A DNA stretch of 64,000 nucleotides. It comes from Nitrospiraceae bacterium. GTDB lineage: Bacteria > Nitrospirota > Nitrospiria > Nitrospirales > UBA8639. The notes beneath the pieces are model-generated. The model was not told the origin of the DNA, did not search any database, and saw only the letters and a program-made list of their open reading frames with translations. Numbering within the stretch: the first letter of the stretch is position 1; every line of letters begins with the position of its first letter. The translations under genes and the position numbers were made by a program. The stretch is taken from NCBI GenBank assembly GCA_020632595.1, contig JACKFF010000017.1, forward strand, positions 13,825 through 77,824. Direction: 5' to 3'. This document shows, in pieces, positions 43,481 through 52,226 of this stretch.

Positions 43481-44095
43481 ATGGAGATGAACCAGCCTCC
43501 TGGACTCAGCAAGCCTGCCGACACTCACTCGGCTGAGACACCTATGTCTCCGGAGTTGTGGACTATTGGCCATTCGACGCGACCTATTGAGGAATTCGTC
43601 GGGGTACTTCAATCACATGGCATTCAAGTGCTGGTCGACGTCAGAACGATTCCGTTTTCCCGACGCAATCCGCAGTTCTACCAGGAGACTCTTGCCCAGA
43701 GTCTTCGTGAAACCGGGCTGCAGTATCGGCACATGCCGGAGTTGGGAGGTCGGAGGAAAACCCGGCCGGATTCGGTGAATGTGGGATGGCGGAATGAGGG
43801 TTTCCGAGGTTACGCGGATTACATGCAAACTCAAGAGTTTTGGGATGGGCTGGAGGAACTGGTGAATATCGGACAGCAGTCACCATCAGCCGTGATGTGC
43901 GCGGAAGCGGTTCCTTGGCGCTGCCACCGGACGCTCATAGCGGATGCATTGGTCATCCGTGGTTGGACGGTCCACCACATCATCTCGGCAAGTTCTCTCA
44001 AAACACACACCCTCACGCCCTTTGCCAAATCTGACGCAGGTCGCCTCACCTATCCGACTGAGAGTTCATCGGATCTCAATCTTCGGCTCTTCTAA
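43481..44095 (+). CDS. DUF488 family protein
   Basis: 204 residues. The family motifs are present: WTIGHSTRPIEEF at the N-terminus, LVDVRTIPFSRRNPQF, ELGGRR, and the cysteine block MCAEAVPWRCHRTLIADAL. DUF488 proteins are widespread and small; their function is unresolved, though the conserved cysteines and arginine suggest a catalytic or nucleotide-related role. The first ~22 residues are extra to the family, so a start at the ATG for MSPELW is possible. It stands alone. Confidence 0.85.
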   Translation: MEMNQPPGLSKPADTHSAETPMSPELWTIGHSTRPIEEFVGVLQSHGIQVLVDVRTIPFSRRNPQFYQETLAQSLRETGLQYRHMPELGGRRKTRPDSVNVGWRNEGFRGYADYMQTQEFWDGLEELVNIGQQSPSAVMCAEAVPWRCHRTLIADALVIRGWTVHHIISASSLKTHTLTPFAKSDAGRLTYPTESSSDLNLRLF

Positions 44096-44345
44096 CAAAA
44101 GAGTGGAAACGTGGGCTTGAATTTGTTGGCTGAAAGACTCTCCGGAATGGGTAATTTACGATTCCAATACGATCGGCGGCGGACACCCGCATAAACAAAT
44201 TTTGCTGATACGGTTCCCCCTGGGGTTATGCCAGGGGGAACCGCCCGGAGGTGCCTAATAGGCAACATGCCGTGGGCCCATATGACCTTGGAAATTTTCA
44301 ACCCTCCCATATTGGGTAGGAGATTGTGAAATTTCGATATCCCGG

Positions 44346-44702
44346 TTAATTCTTCTGGGAAAGCGCTTTTGGCTTTATCGCTAATTTATTGACGACCTTC
44401 TGCACTCCCTCCGTCTTTTTGGCAATTTCCACAGCTCGTTCGATCTGATTTTGTGTTTCAACAAATCCACTTAACATGACCGTGCTTCGGTACGTATCAA
44501 CCTCAATTTCAAACGCATCCACCAGGTCATCGGCAATCAGTGATGATTTGACGGATGAGGTGATCACGGCATCGTCAACCGTGGTTCCGACGGTCCGCCC
44601 ATGTGGATCACTGGCACATGCTGAAAATGCCAATGCACATGCCACACTGAAGACCACTAGCATGGTTTTGACTTTCAGTTGATTGGTGAAGGTGTTGATC
44701 AT
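44346..44702 (-). CDS. BON-domain lipoprotein
   Basis: 118 residues. A lipoprotein signal ends in AFSACAS. One BON domain follows: ITSSVKSSLIADDLVDAFEI, then STVMLSGFVETQNQIERAVE and a final VQKVVNKLAI. BON proteins bind membranes or peptidoglycan in the periplasm and are often stress-induced (OsmY-like). AGGAG lies 7 bases before the ATG. No operon partner is apparent. Confidence 0.88.
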   Translation of the reverse strand: MINTFTNQLKVKTMLVVFSVACALAFSACASDPHGRTVGTTVDDAVITSSVKSSLIADDLVDAFEIEVDTYRSTVMLSGFVETQNQIERAVEIAKKTEGVQKVVNKLAIKPKALSQKN

Positions 44703-44948
44703 AACAATTCTCCTTTTGTGAAATGAAAGTTTTTGGACACAGCCTTGATGCCATTCAGTAATAGACTGAGTCAGTATGATTCAAAGAGGGGAGAAGCAGA
44801 ATTGATAAAAACCCTTGATTGTTGACTAGAAGTGCCTGGGTTCGGGGGTCGTCAGAGCAGAAATAAGTTAGGAGGTCTGAGAAAAGGTTTGGAAAGCAAA
44901 CAGGAAGCGGGTATGAACAGGTCGAGGTAGTTGTAAAAATCGGGTTGT

Positions 44949-45266
44949 TTAATCTCCTTTTGCTTTTATCTGATCCAGGAGAGTTTCAACGGGAGTAGTG
45001 AGACTTTTGCTGCGGTTGCAGGCCTGACAGGCCGGGACGACGTTGCCTCTGGTACTTTTTCCTTTCCTGGCCAATGGCACCACGTGGTCCATGGTCAGGT
45101 TTTCCGCTCCCACTTGCTGATGACAAAAGTGGCACTCCCCTTTTTGGATCTGAGCCTTCCACCATGGGGTTTTCCGTAATTTTTTCCCGTTTTCGCGCTC
45201 AATCCGTATATGTCGTCGGATCGTGTCATCGTCACCGAGTGAGTAGAACTGTTCTGGTTGGGTCAT
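44949..45266 (-). CDS. HNH endonuclease, small
   Basis: 105 residues. A zinc-binding pair CHFC is followed by the HNH core: MDHVVPLARKGKSTRGN and then VVPACQACNRSK with the second cysteine pair. This is the stand-alone HNH type found beside phage packaging genes or as solitary genes in bacteria. No restriction, phage or intein context is seen. The N-terminal 40 residues are basic. No strong ribosome site precedes the ATG at 45266. Confidence 0.85.
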   Translation of the reverse strand: MTQPEQFYSLGDDDTIRRHIRIERENGKKLRKTPWWKAQIQKGECHFCHQQVGAENLTMDHVVPLARKGKSTRGNVVPACQACNRSKSLTTPVETLLDQIKAKGD

Positions 45267-45343
45267 AAGGGAAGGTGGCCTCTGTTTATAATGCTTTATG
45301 CGGACTTATGACTTTTGAAGTCATGAGCCGGGTTAACCTGCTT

Positions 45344-45465
45344 GGGTCTGTTGAAAAAAGCCGCCAGCGGCGTTCTCGCCACTTTTCCGTGCTCACGTAC
45401 GACGCGTACGCTCCGCGCGCAAAAACGGCTGCGGCCTTGCTGGACGGACTTTTTTGAACCGACCC
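45344..45465. repeat. MITE-like palindromic repeat, 122 bp
   Basis: The ends are imperfect inverted repeats: GGGTCTGTTGAAAAAAGCC at one end, and GGGTCGGTTCAAAAAAGTCC when the other end is read inward. The interior is GC-rich and itself largely palindromic (GTGCTCACGTACGACGCGTACG). No open frame of its own is credible. I recognise it as the type of small non-autonomous repeat that recurs between genes in Nitrospira-like genomes; only one copy is in this window. Confidence 0.6.
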
Positions 45466-45704
45466 GGAGCCTTTGATGGGTAAACTAATCCTGGGCAAAT
45501 TTTCCCTTGAACATCTTTATTATTCAACACTCCCTGCTTTGAAAGATTGTAGCGCTTGGGTCGGCGATTTTTAAAGACAAGGAGGTTTTCACGCCCGGGC
45601 ACAGATTCTTCGCGGGGCCTCAGGATGCCAATGATTTGAAGCGGGCTCTTACCGCCAGGTGGTGTTCGTGCAGCGTTTGATAGGGAAATCGAATGTTTTA
45701 TAAC
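45466..45704. other. Intergenic stretch after the repeat
   Basis: No gene is supported between the repeat and the stop of the arginine-hydrolase-like gene. Confidence 0.45.
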
Positions 45705-46505
45705 TTAATCCAGCGCCAGAGTCAGGCATTTGGCGGAGCCGCCGGCTTTGAGGAATTCATCCAGTTCTACCGGGTGGGTGGTATAGCCCTGCTTGTGTAA
45801 CCATGCCATTGTTTCCGGGCATCCGGTCGGCAGTACGACATGGCGGTCGATACACACCGCATTGCAGGCAAACCGCTCGCCTTCCTGGGGTGGGACGGCA
45901 AATCGTTTTTTCTGTTCTATGCGAGAGGCCAGCACGGTTTGGGCGTACGTATCGAAACACGGGGGAAAGTACAGGAGCTCTCCTCCACTGAGTGGACAAA
46001 AGCAGGTATCCAGGTGGTAAAACCGTTGATCCACCAGTTCCACAGGCATGATTTCTTTCTGGAAAATTTTCGACAATTGGACATAGGCTCGGATATCACT
46101 GCGTTGCCGGTAGCCGCCGATCCAGAAATCTGGAAATCCCAATAAGTCCCCGGCCCCTTCAAAGTGTATTCCGGCGTCAAGGTTGATGACTTCATAGCCC
46201 TTCTTAATAAACCAATCAATGAAATATCGTTCCTCACCCTGCCGTTCCGGGTGGCGGAATTGACTGGGTACAGCCTTTCCGCCGTGGATGACACCCGCAT
46301 TGGCGGTAAACACCAGATCAGGCAGTTTTGGTACCGGTTCCATAAATTCAAGTTTGGCTCCAACCTCGTTTTCCAGTACCTGAGTCAGCGTCTTCCATTG
46401 GGTTCTGGCACGATCTCCATTGGATTGATTGGACATTCTCATCCATGGATTAATTTCATATTCGATACCAAAATAATCCGGCGGGCACATCAGTAAACGG
46501 CTCAT
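45705..46505 (-). CDS. Amidinotransferase-superfamily hydrolase (arginine dihydrolase or DDAH type)
   Basis: 266 residues of the guanidine-modifying fold. The core motifs are PDLVFTANAG, the acidic FEGAGDLLGF, the histidine in FYHLDTCFCPL and the catalytic cysteine at position 260 in GGSAKCLTLALD. Homologues hydrolyse arginine or methylated arginines. The upstream gene, 15 bases away, encodes the TIGR00300 domain. The pair matches the two halves of cyanobacterial AgrE/ArgZ, where the N-terminal part turns arginine into ornithine and ammonia. I therefore favour arginine as substrate over dimethylarginine. Confidence 0.85.
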   Translation of the reverse strand: MSRLLMCPPDYFGIEYEINPWMRMSNQSNGDRARTQWKTLTQVLENEVGAKLEFMEPVPKLPDLVFTANAGVIHGGKAVPSQFRHPERQGEERYFIDWFIKKGYEVINLDAGIHFEGAGDLLGFPDFWIGGYRQRSDIRAYVQLSKIFQKEIMPVELVDQRFYHLDTCFCPLSGGELLYFPPCFDTYAQTVLASRIEQKKRFAVPPQEGERFACNAVCIDRHVVLPTGCPETMAWLHKQGYTTHPVELDEFLKAGGSAKCLTLALD

Positions 46506-46520
46506 GATATTGGTTTCCTG

Positions 46521-47759
46521 CTACCCTTTCCAGCCGAGTTCACGGGCCAGTTCCCATAAGAAAGAAGAAGAATCCATCACCAGTCCGACGGCTTGGAAGC
46601 TTCCACGGTCACTCAGCTTTGTGGGAACGGCGGGATTGATGTCGACACAGACGGTAGGTACCGATGCCGGTAGCAAATTTCCCGTCGCCACGGCATGCAG
46701 AGTGGAGGCCACCAACAAGGCCAACCCCACGCCGGGAATGGCAGCGCGCATGGCTTCCTGGGCTTTAATGGAATCGGTGATGACGTCCGGCAAAGGGCCG
46801 TCGTCGCGAATCGTCCCGGCCAATACCATCTGGACTCCCTGTCGTACGCAGGCCGCCATGATCCCTTCTTTGATGAGGCCACCCTTGACGGCTTGCTGAA
46901 TGCTTCCCAGGGCCCGGACACGATTGATGGTGCGAAGATGATGCTCGTGTCCATGGGGCACCGAACGGCCAATACCCAAGTTATATCCCAATGACGTACC
47001 GTATAGGCTGGCTTCCATGTCGTGAGCGGCCAGGGCATTCCCGCAGAAGAGCACGTGGACATACCCCGCTTCGATGATCCATGCCAGGGCTTCCCGTCCT
47101 CCCGCGTGGATGATGGCCGGACCTCCGGCAAACAACACCTTTCCTGATCCTTTGCCCTCTTTTCGTTGTTGGTGGATCGCCTTCATTCGCTTGGCCACAT
47201 CGGCGATGATATGACGGTGAGGACGTTCGGAAGAAACCTGGGCTTCCATGAACCCGAACACATCGCGTTCTTTTGGTCGTTCCAGCGGGAATACCCGAAC
47301 CCCTTTCCGCCCCGTAATGACCAGGTCGCCTTTTTTGACCGAGCCCATGGAAACCATTTGCGCGGACGGGGGAGAGGTCTTCAGCCTGATGACTAAATCC
47401 ATTTCGGGTTGCGGAACATCGAGCCAATTTCCCTGCCAACGGATTTGAGTGGCCAGATGAGAGGTCGCGTAAAAATCCTCCGGTAAAATTCCATCAGCCG
47501 GGGCTGGCTCAACCGTGCAGTCTTCCTCTGTCTCAACTACTGCCCCATGGGGTTGGATGGTTTTCAGGATTTCCTGTAGTAACTCCATCGTGGGAGCTTC
47601 AATCAGGATGGTAGCATGGGAAGTGTCTTCCCGTCGGGTTCCAACCGTGACTTCCGAGAGGGTGAAGGTCCCTCCCAACATGACAATGTCATCCAGCACC
47701 TTCGCGAGGATCAGTGAATCAATGATATGCCCTTGGATGGTGACGGTTTGAACGATCAT
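46521..47759 (-). CDS. TIGR00300 / LOR-SDH domain protein, probable ornithine cyclodeaminase
   Basis: 412 residues. The N-terminal ~100 residues match the small LOR/SDH conserved domain (TVTIQGHIIDSLILAKVLD). The rest has KVLFAGGPAIIHAGG, VLFCGNALAAHDMEAS, GRSVPHGHEHHL and VASTLHAVATGNLLPA, blocks of the TIGR00300 family. Archaeal members and the C-terminal half of cyanobacterial AgrE act as ornithine cyclodeaminase, making proline and ammonia with NAD. This is unrelated to the mu-crystallin-type enzyme. The gene precedes the arginine-hydrolase gene in one operon. No ribosome site is visible before the ATG. Confidence 0.85.
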   Translation of the reverse strand: MIVQTVTIQGHIIDSLILAKVLDDIVMLGGTFTLSEVTVGTRREDTSHATILIEAPTMELLQEILKTIQPHGAVVETEEDCTVEPAPADGILPEDFYATSHLATQIRWQGNWLDVPQPEMDLVIRLKTSPPSAQMVSMGSVKKGDLVITGRKGVRVFPLERPKERDVFGFMEAQVSSERPHRHIIADVAKRMKAIHQQRKEGKGSGKVLFAGGPAIIHAGGREALAWIIEAGYVHVLFCGNALAAHDMEASLYGTSLGYNLGIGRSVPHGHEHHLRTINRVRALGSIQQAVKGGLIKEGIMAACVRQGVQMVLAGTIRDDGPLPDVITDSIKAQEAMRAAIPGVGLALLVASTLHAVATGNLLPASVPTVCVDINPAVPTKLSDRGSFQAVGLVMDSSSFLWELARELGWKG

Positions 47760-47977
47760 GATTTTATTTTACCATGAATTTCTGTAAAGGCTTGATGAAA
47801 AAAGTGCTCGGGGGTTATTGCTACGCGCGACGGCGAAGAGGGGCGTGGAATAGTTGTCGCTCATGATGCCATGGCCTATTTGGTCAGAACTTGTGAAGGA
47901 AACGGGGGAAGAATCATTCTCTTGCGTTTCCTGAGGGTGCTATACTAAGGATATCTATCATCCTGGGGGAACCAAAT

Positions 47978-48604
47978 TTGAACCAGTATCTTTTTCCTTT
48001 TCTATTCAGTATGGGACTCGTCTGGGGCGGTGGTGGCCAGGCCCTGCAGGCGACGGCATGGGCTTCCCCCGGCACGGATGTCTTTCAAGCCTTCACTCAA
48101 CACATCGGTGCTCAAATCGGAAAAGATAAACAGGAATTTGCGATTGCCGATTCCTGTACTGTCTATTTTTATCAACTTTGGAACAAAAAAGCCCGGCCTG
48201 AGGTTGAGCGCATTCATTACTCCCCTTTCTTCAGGACGGGACTTGATCTTGATTGCGTGAGGCTCTTTCCCGAAGGGTTGGATCAGGCCCGGGAAGCCTT
48301 TGGGAATTCGCAACAACTTCTCTCCCTCAGCCTGACGTTTTATCAAATGGCCTTAGTGGGGGATGGAGATGATAATCAGGAATATAGTGCACACGAAATC
48401 CACGATCTGCTGGAAGCCTTTAGGCTCCCGTTTCAAGAGGGACAACCCTTGGGTGGGTATATGAATGCCCTAACGGGCCTATTCGATAGTATTCGCAGGG
48501 ATGTTCAATTCAAATACCTGATGGAGGGCATGCAGGTGTTGATGAACAAGGGGTATCGCTTTTCCGAGGCTGATCAACGGGCACTGAATCAGGAGCTTAA
48601 TTGA
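47978..48604 (+). CDS. Exported protein of unknown function, 208 aa
   Basis: The start is TTG 47978 with GGGGGA 7 bases upstream. Residues 1-29 are a signal peptide (LFPFLFSMGLVWGG ... AWAS). The mature part is helical and acidic, with FYQLWNKKARPEVERIHY and a later block FYQMALVGDGDDNQEYSAHE. The latter, D-x-D-x-N-x-E-Y, resembles an EF-hand calcium loop followed by a helix, so calcium binding is possible but not shown. No family was recognised. It stands alone and converges with the HEAT-repeat gene. Confidence 0.65.
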   Translation: MNQYLFPFLFSMGLVWGGGGQALQATAWASPGTDVFQAFTQHIGAQIGKDKQEFAIADSCTVYFYQLWNKKARPEVERIHYSPFFRTGLDLDCVRLFPEGLDQAREAFGNSQQLLSLSLTFYQMALVGDGDDNQEYSAHEIHDLLEAFRLPFQEGQPLGGYMNALTGLFDSIRRDVQFKYLMEGMQVLMNKGYRFSEADQRALNQELN

Positions 48605-48625
48605 TAGGCGTGCCGGGTGAAGCCT

Positions 48626-49261
48626 CTATCGTATTCGTTCCAATGCTTCTCGGGAACGGCTGCGCACCGTCTGGTCCCAGTCTTCTTTCATCTTTTCTTC
48701 CAGTTTCGCCTTCGCATCTTGAGCCCGCATGCGGCCCAGGGCCAATGCCGCGCAGGCTCGTACATGGGCATGGTCATCTTCCAACGCACGAATCAACAAC
48801 GGGATCGAGGCTTGATGTTTCAAGATCCCCAGGTAACTGGCTGACATTCCTCGTATGCGATGTTGTTTGTCACCAAGTGCCGTCTTCAATGTCCAAATAA
48901 AGAGTTCCGCCATCGGTTCGGCGACGGTCTCCAATCCTTCTGCTTCAAATTGGTTCACTTCAATCAGAGTAAAGGCCAGATCCCGCCGTTTTTGGGCTGA
49001 AGGTTCTTTTTGAAAGCGTTGGAGGAGCCGATCGCGAAGCTGAAGGCGTTCTTTGCGAGCACGCCATTTTTTGGTGCCAACCCATACGCCTATTCCTAAG
49101 ACAAGAAGGCTAACGAATATGGGGAGGATCTCCTCGGTAATGTAATCCTGGGTGTCAAAAGTCAGATGATTCCAAATCCATATGCCTGCTACGATCAGGC
49201 CCAGACCTAACAGGCCGATAAACGGGTTGATGGAACGGGTTGTTTCGGGTTGTGTGGCCAT
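48626..49261 (-). CDS. Membrane-anchored HEAT-repeat protein
   Basis: 211 residues. Two N-terminal membrane helices (FIGLLGLGLIVAGIWIW and LPIFVSLLVLGIGVWVG) are followed by a basic helix. The C-terminal part has HEAT repeats; the clearest is SIPLLIRALEDDHAHVRACA followed by LALGRMRAQDAKAKLEE. It is probably an inner-membrane scaffold facing the cytoplasm. No partner is evident. Its start is 48 bases from the start of the divergent MBL-fold gene. Confidence 0.75.
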   Translation of the reverse strand: MATQPETTRSINPFIGLLGLGLIVAGIWIWNHLTFDTQDYITEEILPIFVSLLVLGIGVWVGTKKWRARKERLQLRDRLLQRFQKEPSAQKRRDLAFTLIEVNQFEAEGLETVAEPMAELFIWTLKTALGDKQHRIRGMSASYLGILKHQASIPLLIRALEDDHAHVRACAALALGRMRAQDAKAKLEEKMKEDWDQTVRSRSREALERIR

Positions 49262-49309
49262 ACGAGGTGTGGTTACCAGAGAGTATTTATTTTCCGGCAG
49301 GGTATAACA

Positions 49310-50083
49310 ATGAAGCTCACCATACTAGGTTCAGGAACCAATATTCATCCTACCCGCGCTGCGGCCGGGTATGTATTCGAGACGGACCGGCCTATTCTAC
49401 TGGATTTTGGTCCAAGAACGCTCTCAAATTTATTACAAACCGGCATCGATCGCCATACGATTCAACACCTACTCTTTACCCATTACCATGCGGACCATTT
49501 TTCTGATTTTATTCCATTTTTCTTTGATGCCGTATGCCAATCAAAGTTCGCGCAGGTTCGACCGGATCTCATAATTTATGGTCCTCCCGGGACTCAACGA
49601 CTCTTTCGGACGATTTTCCGGACATTCCCCAGTTTTTCTGATCCGCCCTTTCGAGTAATCCTCAAAGAAGTCAAGGATCGGCCGTTTTTGATTGGCCACA
49701 CACAAATTACGCCGTTGCCCATGACCCATTCTGAGCAACAGGTCTGTCTCGGTTATCGTCTTGAGTATCAGGGCCGGTCAGCGGCTGTTTCGGGAGATGC
49801 GATGGCCTCACCGAACCTGGTTCGCTTATGTCGTGATGCTGATCTGGCGGTCTTGGACTGCTCTTTTTCGTCGCATCAACCAGGTGGATCCCATATGCAT
49901 GCAGAAGAATGCGGAACAGTCGCAGAAGAAGCCAATATCAAAAAACTTGTTCTTTCACATTTTTATGAAGCAGCCGATCAGTCGAATGTCGTAGCTCAAG
50001 CCCGCCGATTTTTTTCAGGACCCATCATCAAAGGCAAAGATCTTCAAGCCTTGCAAGTCGGGAGGGAATCTCGGATGGTCTAG
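49310..50083 (+). CDS. Metallo-beta-lactamase fold hydrolase, RNase Z/ElaC-like
   Basis: 257 residues. KLTILGSGTNIHPTRAAAG opens the fold. The metal site is HYHADHFSDFIPFFFDA; further ligands are in PLPMTHSEQ, SGDAMASPN (aspartate) and LVLSHFYEAAD. The layout resembles ribonuclease Z and related phosphodiesterases, but the exosite arm of RNase Z is not obvious. Substrate unknown. The ATG at 49310 is chosen because the fold starts there; GCAGGG lies about 8 bases upstream. The frame extends back to 49250. Confidence 0.85.
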   Translation: MKLTILGSGTNIHPTRAAAGYVFETDRPILLDFGPRTLSNLLQTGIDRHTIQHLLFTHYHADHFSDFIPFFFDAVCQSKFAQVRPDLIIYGPPGTQRLFRTIFRTFPSFSDPPFRVILKEVKDRPFLIGHTQITPLPMTHSEQQVCLGYRLEYQGRSAAVSGDAMASPNLVRLCRDADLAVLDCSFSSHQPGGSHMHAEECGTVAEEANIKKLVLSHFYEAADQSNVVAQARRFFSGPIIKGKDLQALQVGRESRMV

Positions 50084-50337
50084 GCCTGCAAATGAATGTA
50101 TAACTCACCACCTCCAAGTTGGCTAATCGAGCTGACGTCCAAATCAAAAATCAGACCTTGTCCAAGCCCGGCGAGTTGGTCCGCCCCTCCATAACTTGCG
50201 TCAGAACGATTTAATGTGCTGACTCGGGTGGAAATGGTTTTGGGTCCTTTTGCCGAAACAAAAGGCCTGTCCTGAGTAACGCCGAAGGAACCTTGGCCGC
50301 CGGGCCGAAAGCCGGCCCTTCCAGATACCAGGGGCAA
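50080..50337 (-). CDS. Hypothetical protein, 85 aa, possibly a gene remnant
   Basis: The minus frame starts with a TTG at 50337 and overlaps the MBL gene by 4 bases at the 3' ends. From about residue 30 it reads like coding sequence: STRVSTLNRSDASYGGADQL, then LIFDLDVSSISQLGG. The first 28 residues come from a low-complexity GC-rich stretch that looks non-coding. No ribosome site was found. It may be the 3' remains of a longer gene. Confidence 0.35.
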   Translation of the reverse strand: MPLVSGRAGFRPGGQGSFGVTQDRPFVSAKGPKTISTRVSTLNRSDASYGGADQLAGLGQGLIFDLDVSSISQLGGGELYIHLQA

Positions 50338-50444
50338 ACATTAAAACATGAAGTAGAAGAAAATGGTGAGGCTGATAAGACTCTCGACAACAGATTTGAA
50401 CCCGTTAGGAACCTAATGTATCAAACGGATATGGCCGGTAGGGA

Positions 50445-51374
50445 CTAAAGAGAGGGATCTTCATCTGAGGCAGATTCCTGCAGGATTTGAAGCAGAGTCT
50501 CTACCCGCTTCGTCATGGGATTCTGTTGCTCCCGTTCGTAAATACTTAATAGGTTTCGGAGCATGCGGGCAAGAATCAGTCGTGTCGGACTCTTTTCCAA
50601 AAACTCAGGAGAATAGTCCAAACCGGATGCCGTAATAAATTGCTCACAGTCTTGTTCCCGTAAAAATGCCCCACCGTTAAAGCAATCCACAAACTGAGGA
50701 ATCGGCTCTCCTTCAATCTTCACCAGGAAATGTCCCGGCATTCCGACCCCGGAGAGGGGCAAATTCAAACGGTTTCCCACAAACACATAGATGGCCGAAA
50801 GAGAGATGGGAATCCCTTGCCGGGATTCGATAACCCGATGCAGGTAGCTATTGTCGGGGTCGTGGTAATGGATGCGATTGCCAGAAAATCCCTTGTCTTT
50901 AAAGAGGAACGCGCTGAGGAGTCTGGCGATTTTTCCAGGCGCAGAACTTTCGGCATGCCATTTCTTGCGAAATTCTTCCGTGAGCTGATCGAGGCATTGC
51001 TGATAATGGGGAATATCGACATCCGGATGGGCGATCTTGGCGATGAGGAACGCCCCCTGTTCCCAATCCATCTGTCGGGAACAATGGGTAACGAAGGTGC
51101 TGAATTCCTCTTTGAGTTGCTCAAAAAGAATTTCATCTCTGACAAAAGCGACCCGGGATTCCAATGCCGTATCATCCGCGCCGGCCTTTTCCAGAAACGG
51201 TAAGGCTGAGGGCCCGATCCGGACGAATTCGTGCTGGATCGTTTTGGCCACCTGTTCGTTGGGGTCGGACAGCAAACGAAGTAGAGCCTGAATTTTTGTC
51301 TCCGAAGGTGAGTGCAAGAAAATTCGTCCCGGGAAATACGACAACGCCTCCCCAAAGCAAAAGAGGCGTCCCAT
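50445..51374 (-). CDS. SirB1-family (transglutaminase-like) protein
   Basis: About 309 residues. The family block is NSYLHRVIESRQGIPISLSA, then LPLSGVGMPGHFLVK and FVDCFNGGAFL, where a transglutaminase-like fold is predicted. The first ~100 residues look helical, with a HEAT-like segment (LLRLLSDPNEQVAK). Function is unknown; it is named after a neighbour of hemA in enteric bacteria. The start at ATG 51374 lies 29 bases after the ABC permease stop; a longer frame to 51449 overlaps that gene. It is the last gene of a four-gene operon. Confidence 0.82.
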   Translation of the reverse strand: MGRLFCFGEALSYFPGRIFLHSPSETKIQALLRLLSDPNEQVAKTIQHEFVRIGPSALPFLEKAGADDTALESRVAFVRDEILFEQLKEEFSTFVTHCSRQMDWEQGAFLIAKIAHPDVDIPHYQQCLDQLTEEFRKKWHAESSAPGKIARLLSAFLFKDKGFSGNRIHYHDPDNSYLHRVIESRQGIPISLSAIYVFVGNRLNLPLSGVGMPGHFLVKIEGEPIPQFVDCFNGGAFLREQDCEQFITASGLDYSPEFLEKSPTRLILARMLRNLLSIYEREQQNPMTKRVETLLQILQESASDEDPSL

Positions 51375-51403
51375 CGCGGAGTTTATAATGTGGTAAAAGC
51401 CCG

Positions 51404-52183
51404 TTAGCCGACCGAACGCCTGAACGCGCGGGCACCCCCATAGAGACACAGGGCGTCAAAGATGGCGAGGACTCCAAGGGCGATAGCGACCTGAGGGAGC
51501 GCCTCGCTCCAACCGGTAAGAATCAACGGCCGGATGGCATCAATGACCCAGGTCATCGGATTGAAAAATGCCAGTGATTTCATCCAACCCGGCATTGCCG
51601 CTAAGGGTACGAGCGCGGAACTGAGAAAGATCATCGGAAGCGAGAGGAAGCCCAACACCGAGAAGAAATCTCCATGACTTTTCACCGAAAACGCCATGGC
51701 CATGGAAATGGCGGTGAGCCCGACACCAAACAACATGCCGATCACCAGAATGAGTGCGATCCCTAAAATCCCCGTTTCCGCACTCACCCCGAATAAAAAG
51801 GCTACGCCCAGTATAACCAGAATTTGCATGGCGGTGATGGCCATTACAAATAGAAACCGGCTAAGGATCACGGATGATCGTCTGATGGGAGTCGCCATCA
51901 GTCGTTCCAGAAAACCGTTTTCTTTGTCAAACAATAAGTCTACGCCACCGGCCAGCCCGTTATTGAGAACGGTCATCACCACAACGCCGGCCGCAAGAAA
52001 ACTCATGTAATTCGGGGCTTGAACGACCTGTATGTCGGCTGCTCGCTGAAACAGGTTGCCGAAAAAGATGAGCCAAAACAGCATGGGCTGGATTAGCGTA
52101 AACAACATACTGAACTTTTCCCGGCTCAATCGCTTGACCCATCGATTGGTCAGGGCAAGTACTTCTTGAATTTGCTCATTCAT
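51404..52183 (-). CDS. ABC-2 type transporter permease (DrrB-like)
   Basis: 259 residues with six membrane helices, for example MLFTLIQPMLFWLIFFGNLF and ILSRFLFVMAITAMQILVIL. The family signature lies at LSLPMIFLSSALVPLAAMPGWM followed by NPMTWVIDAIRP. The upstream gene is its ATPase. The pair exports an unknown compound (drug, lipid or polysaccharide) across the inner membrane. ATG 52183 has AAAGG 8 bases upstream; the frame is open to 52282 but overlaps the ATPase gene. Confidence 0.9.
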   Translation of the reverse strand: MNEQIQEVLALTNRWVKRLSREKFSMLFTLIQPMLFWLIFFGNLFQRAADIQVVQAPNYMSFLAAGVVVMTVLNNGLAGGVDLLFDKENGFLERLMATPIRRSSVILSRFLFVMAITAMQILVILGVAFLFGVSAETGILGIALILVIGMLFGVGLTAISMAMAFSVKSHGDFFSVLGFLSLPMIFLSSALVPLAAMPGWMKSLAFFNPMTWVIDAIRPLILTGWSEALPQVAIALGVLAIFDALCLYGGARAFRRSVG

Positions 52184-52226
52184 GGAGAAACCTTTCCAGA
52201 ACAGTGAAATACTATAGGATAGGATC

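Noticed and set aside
45275..45602. Small frames on both strands across the 45.3-kb repeat
   Set aside because: They arise from the palindromic repeat and lack start signals.
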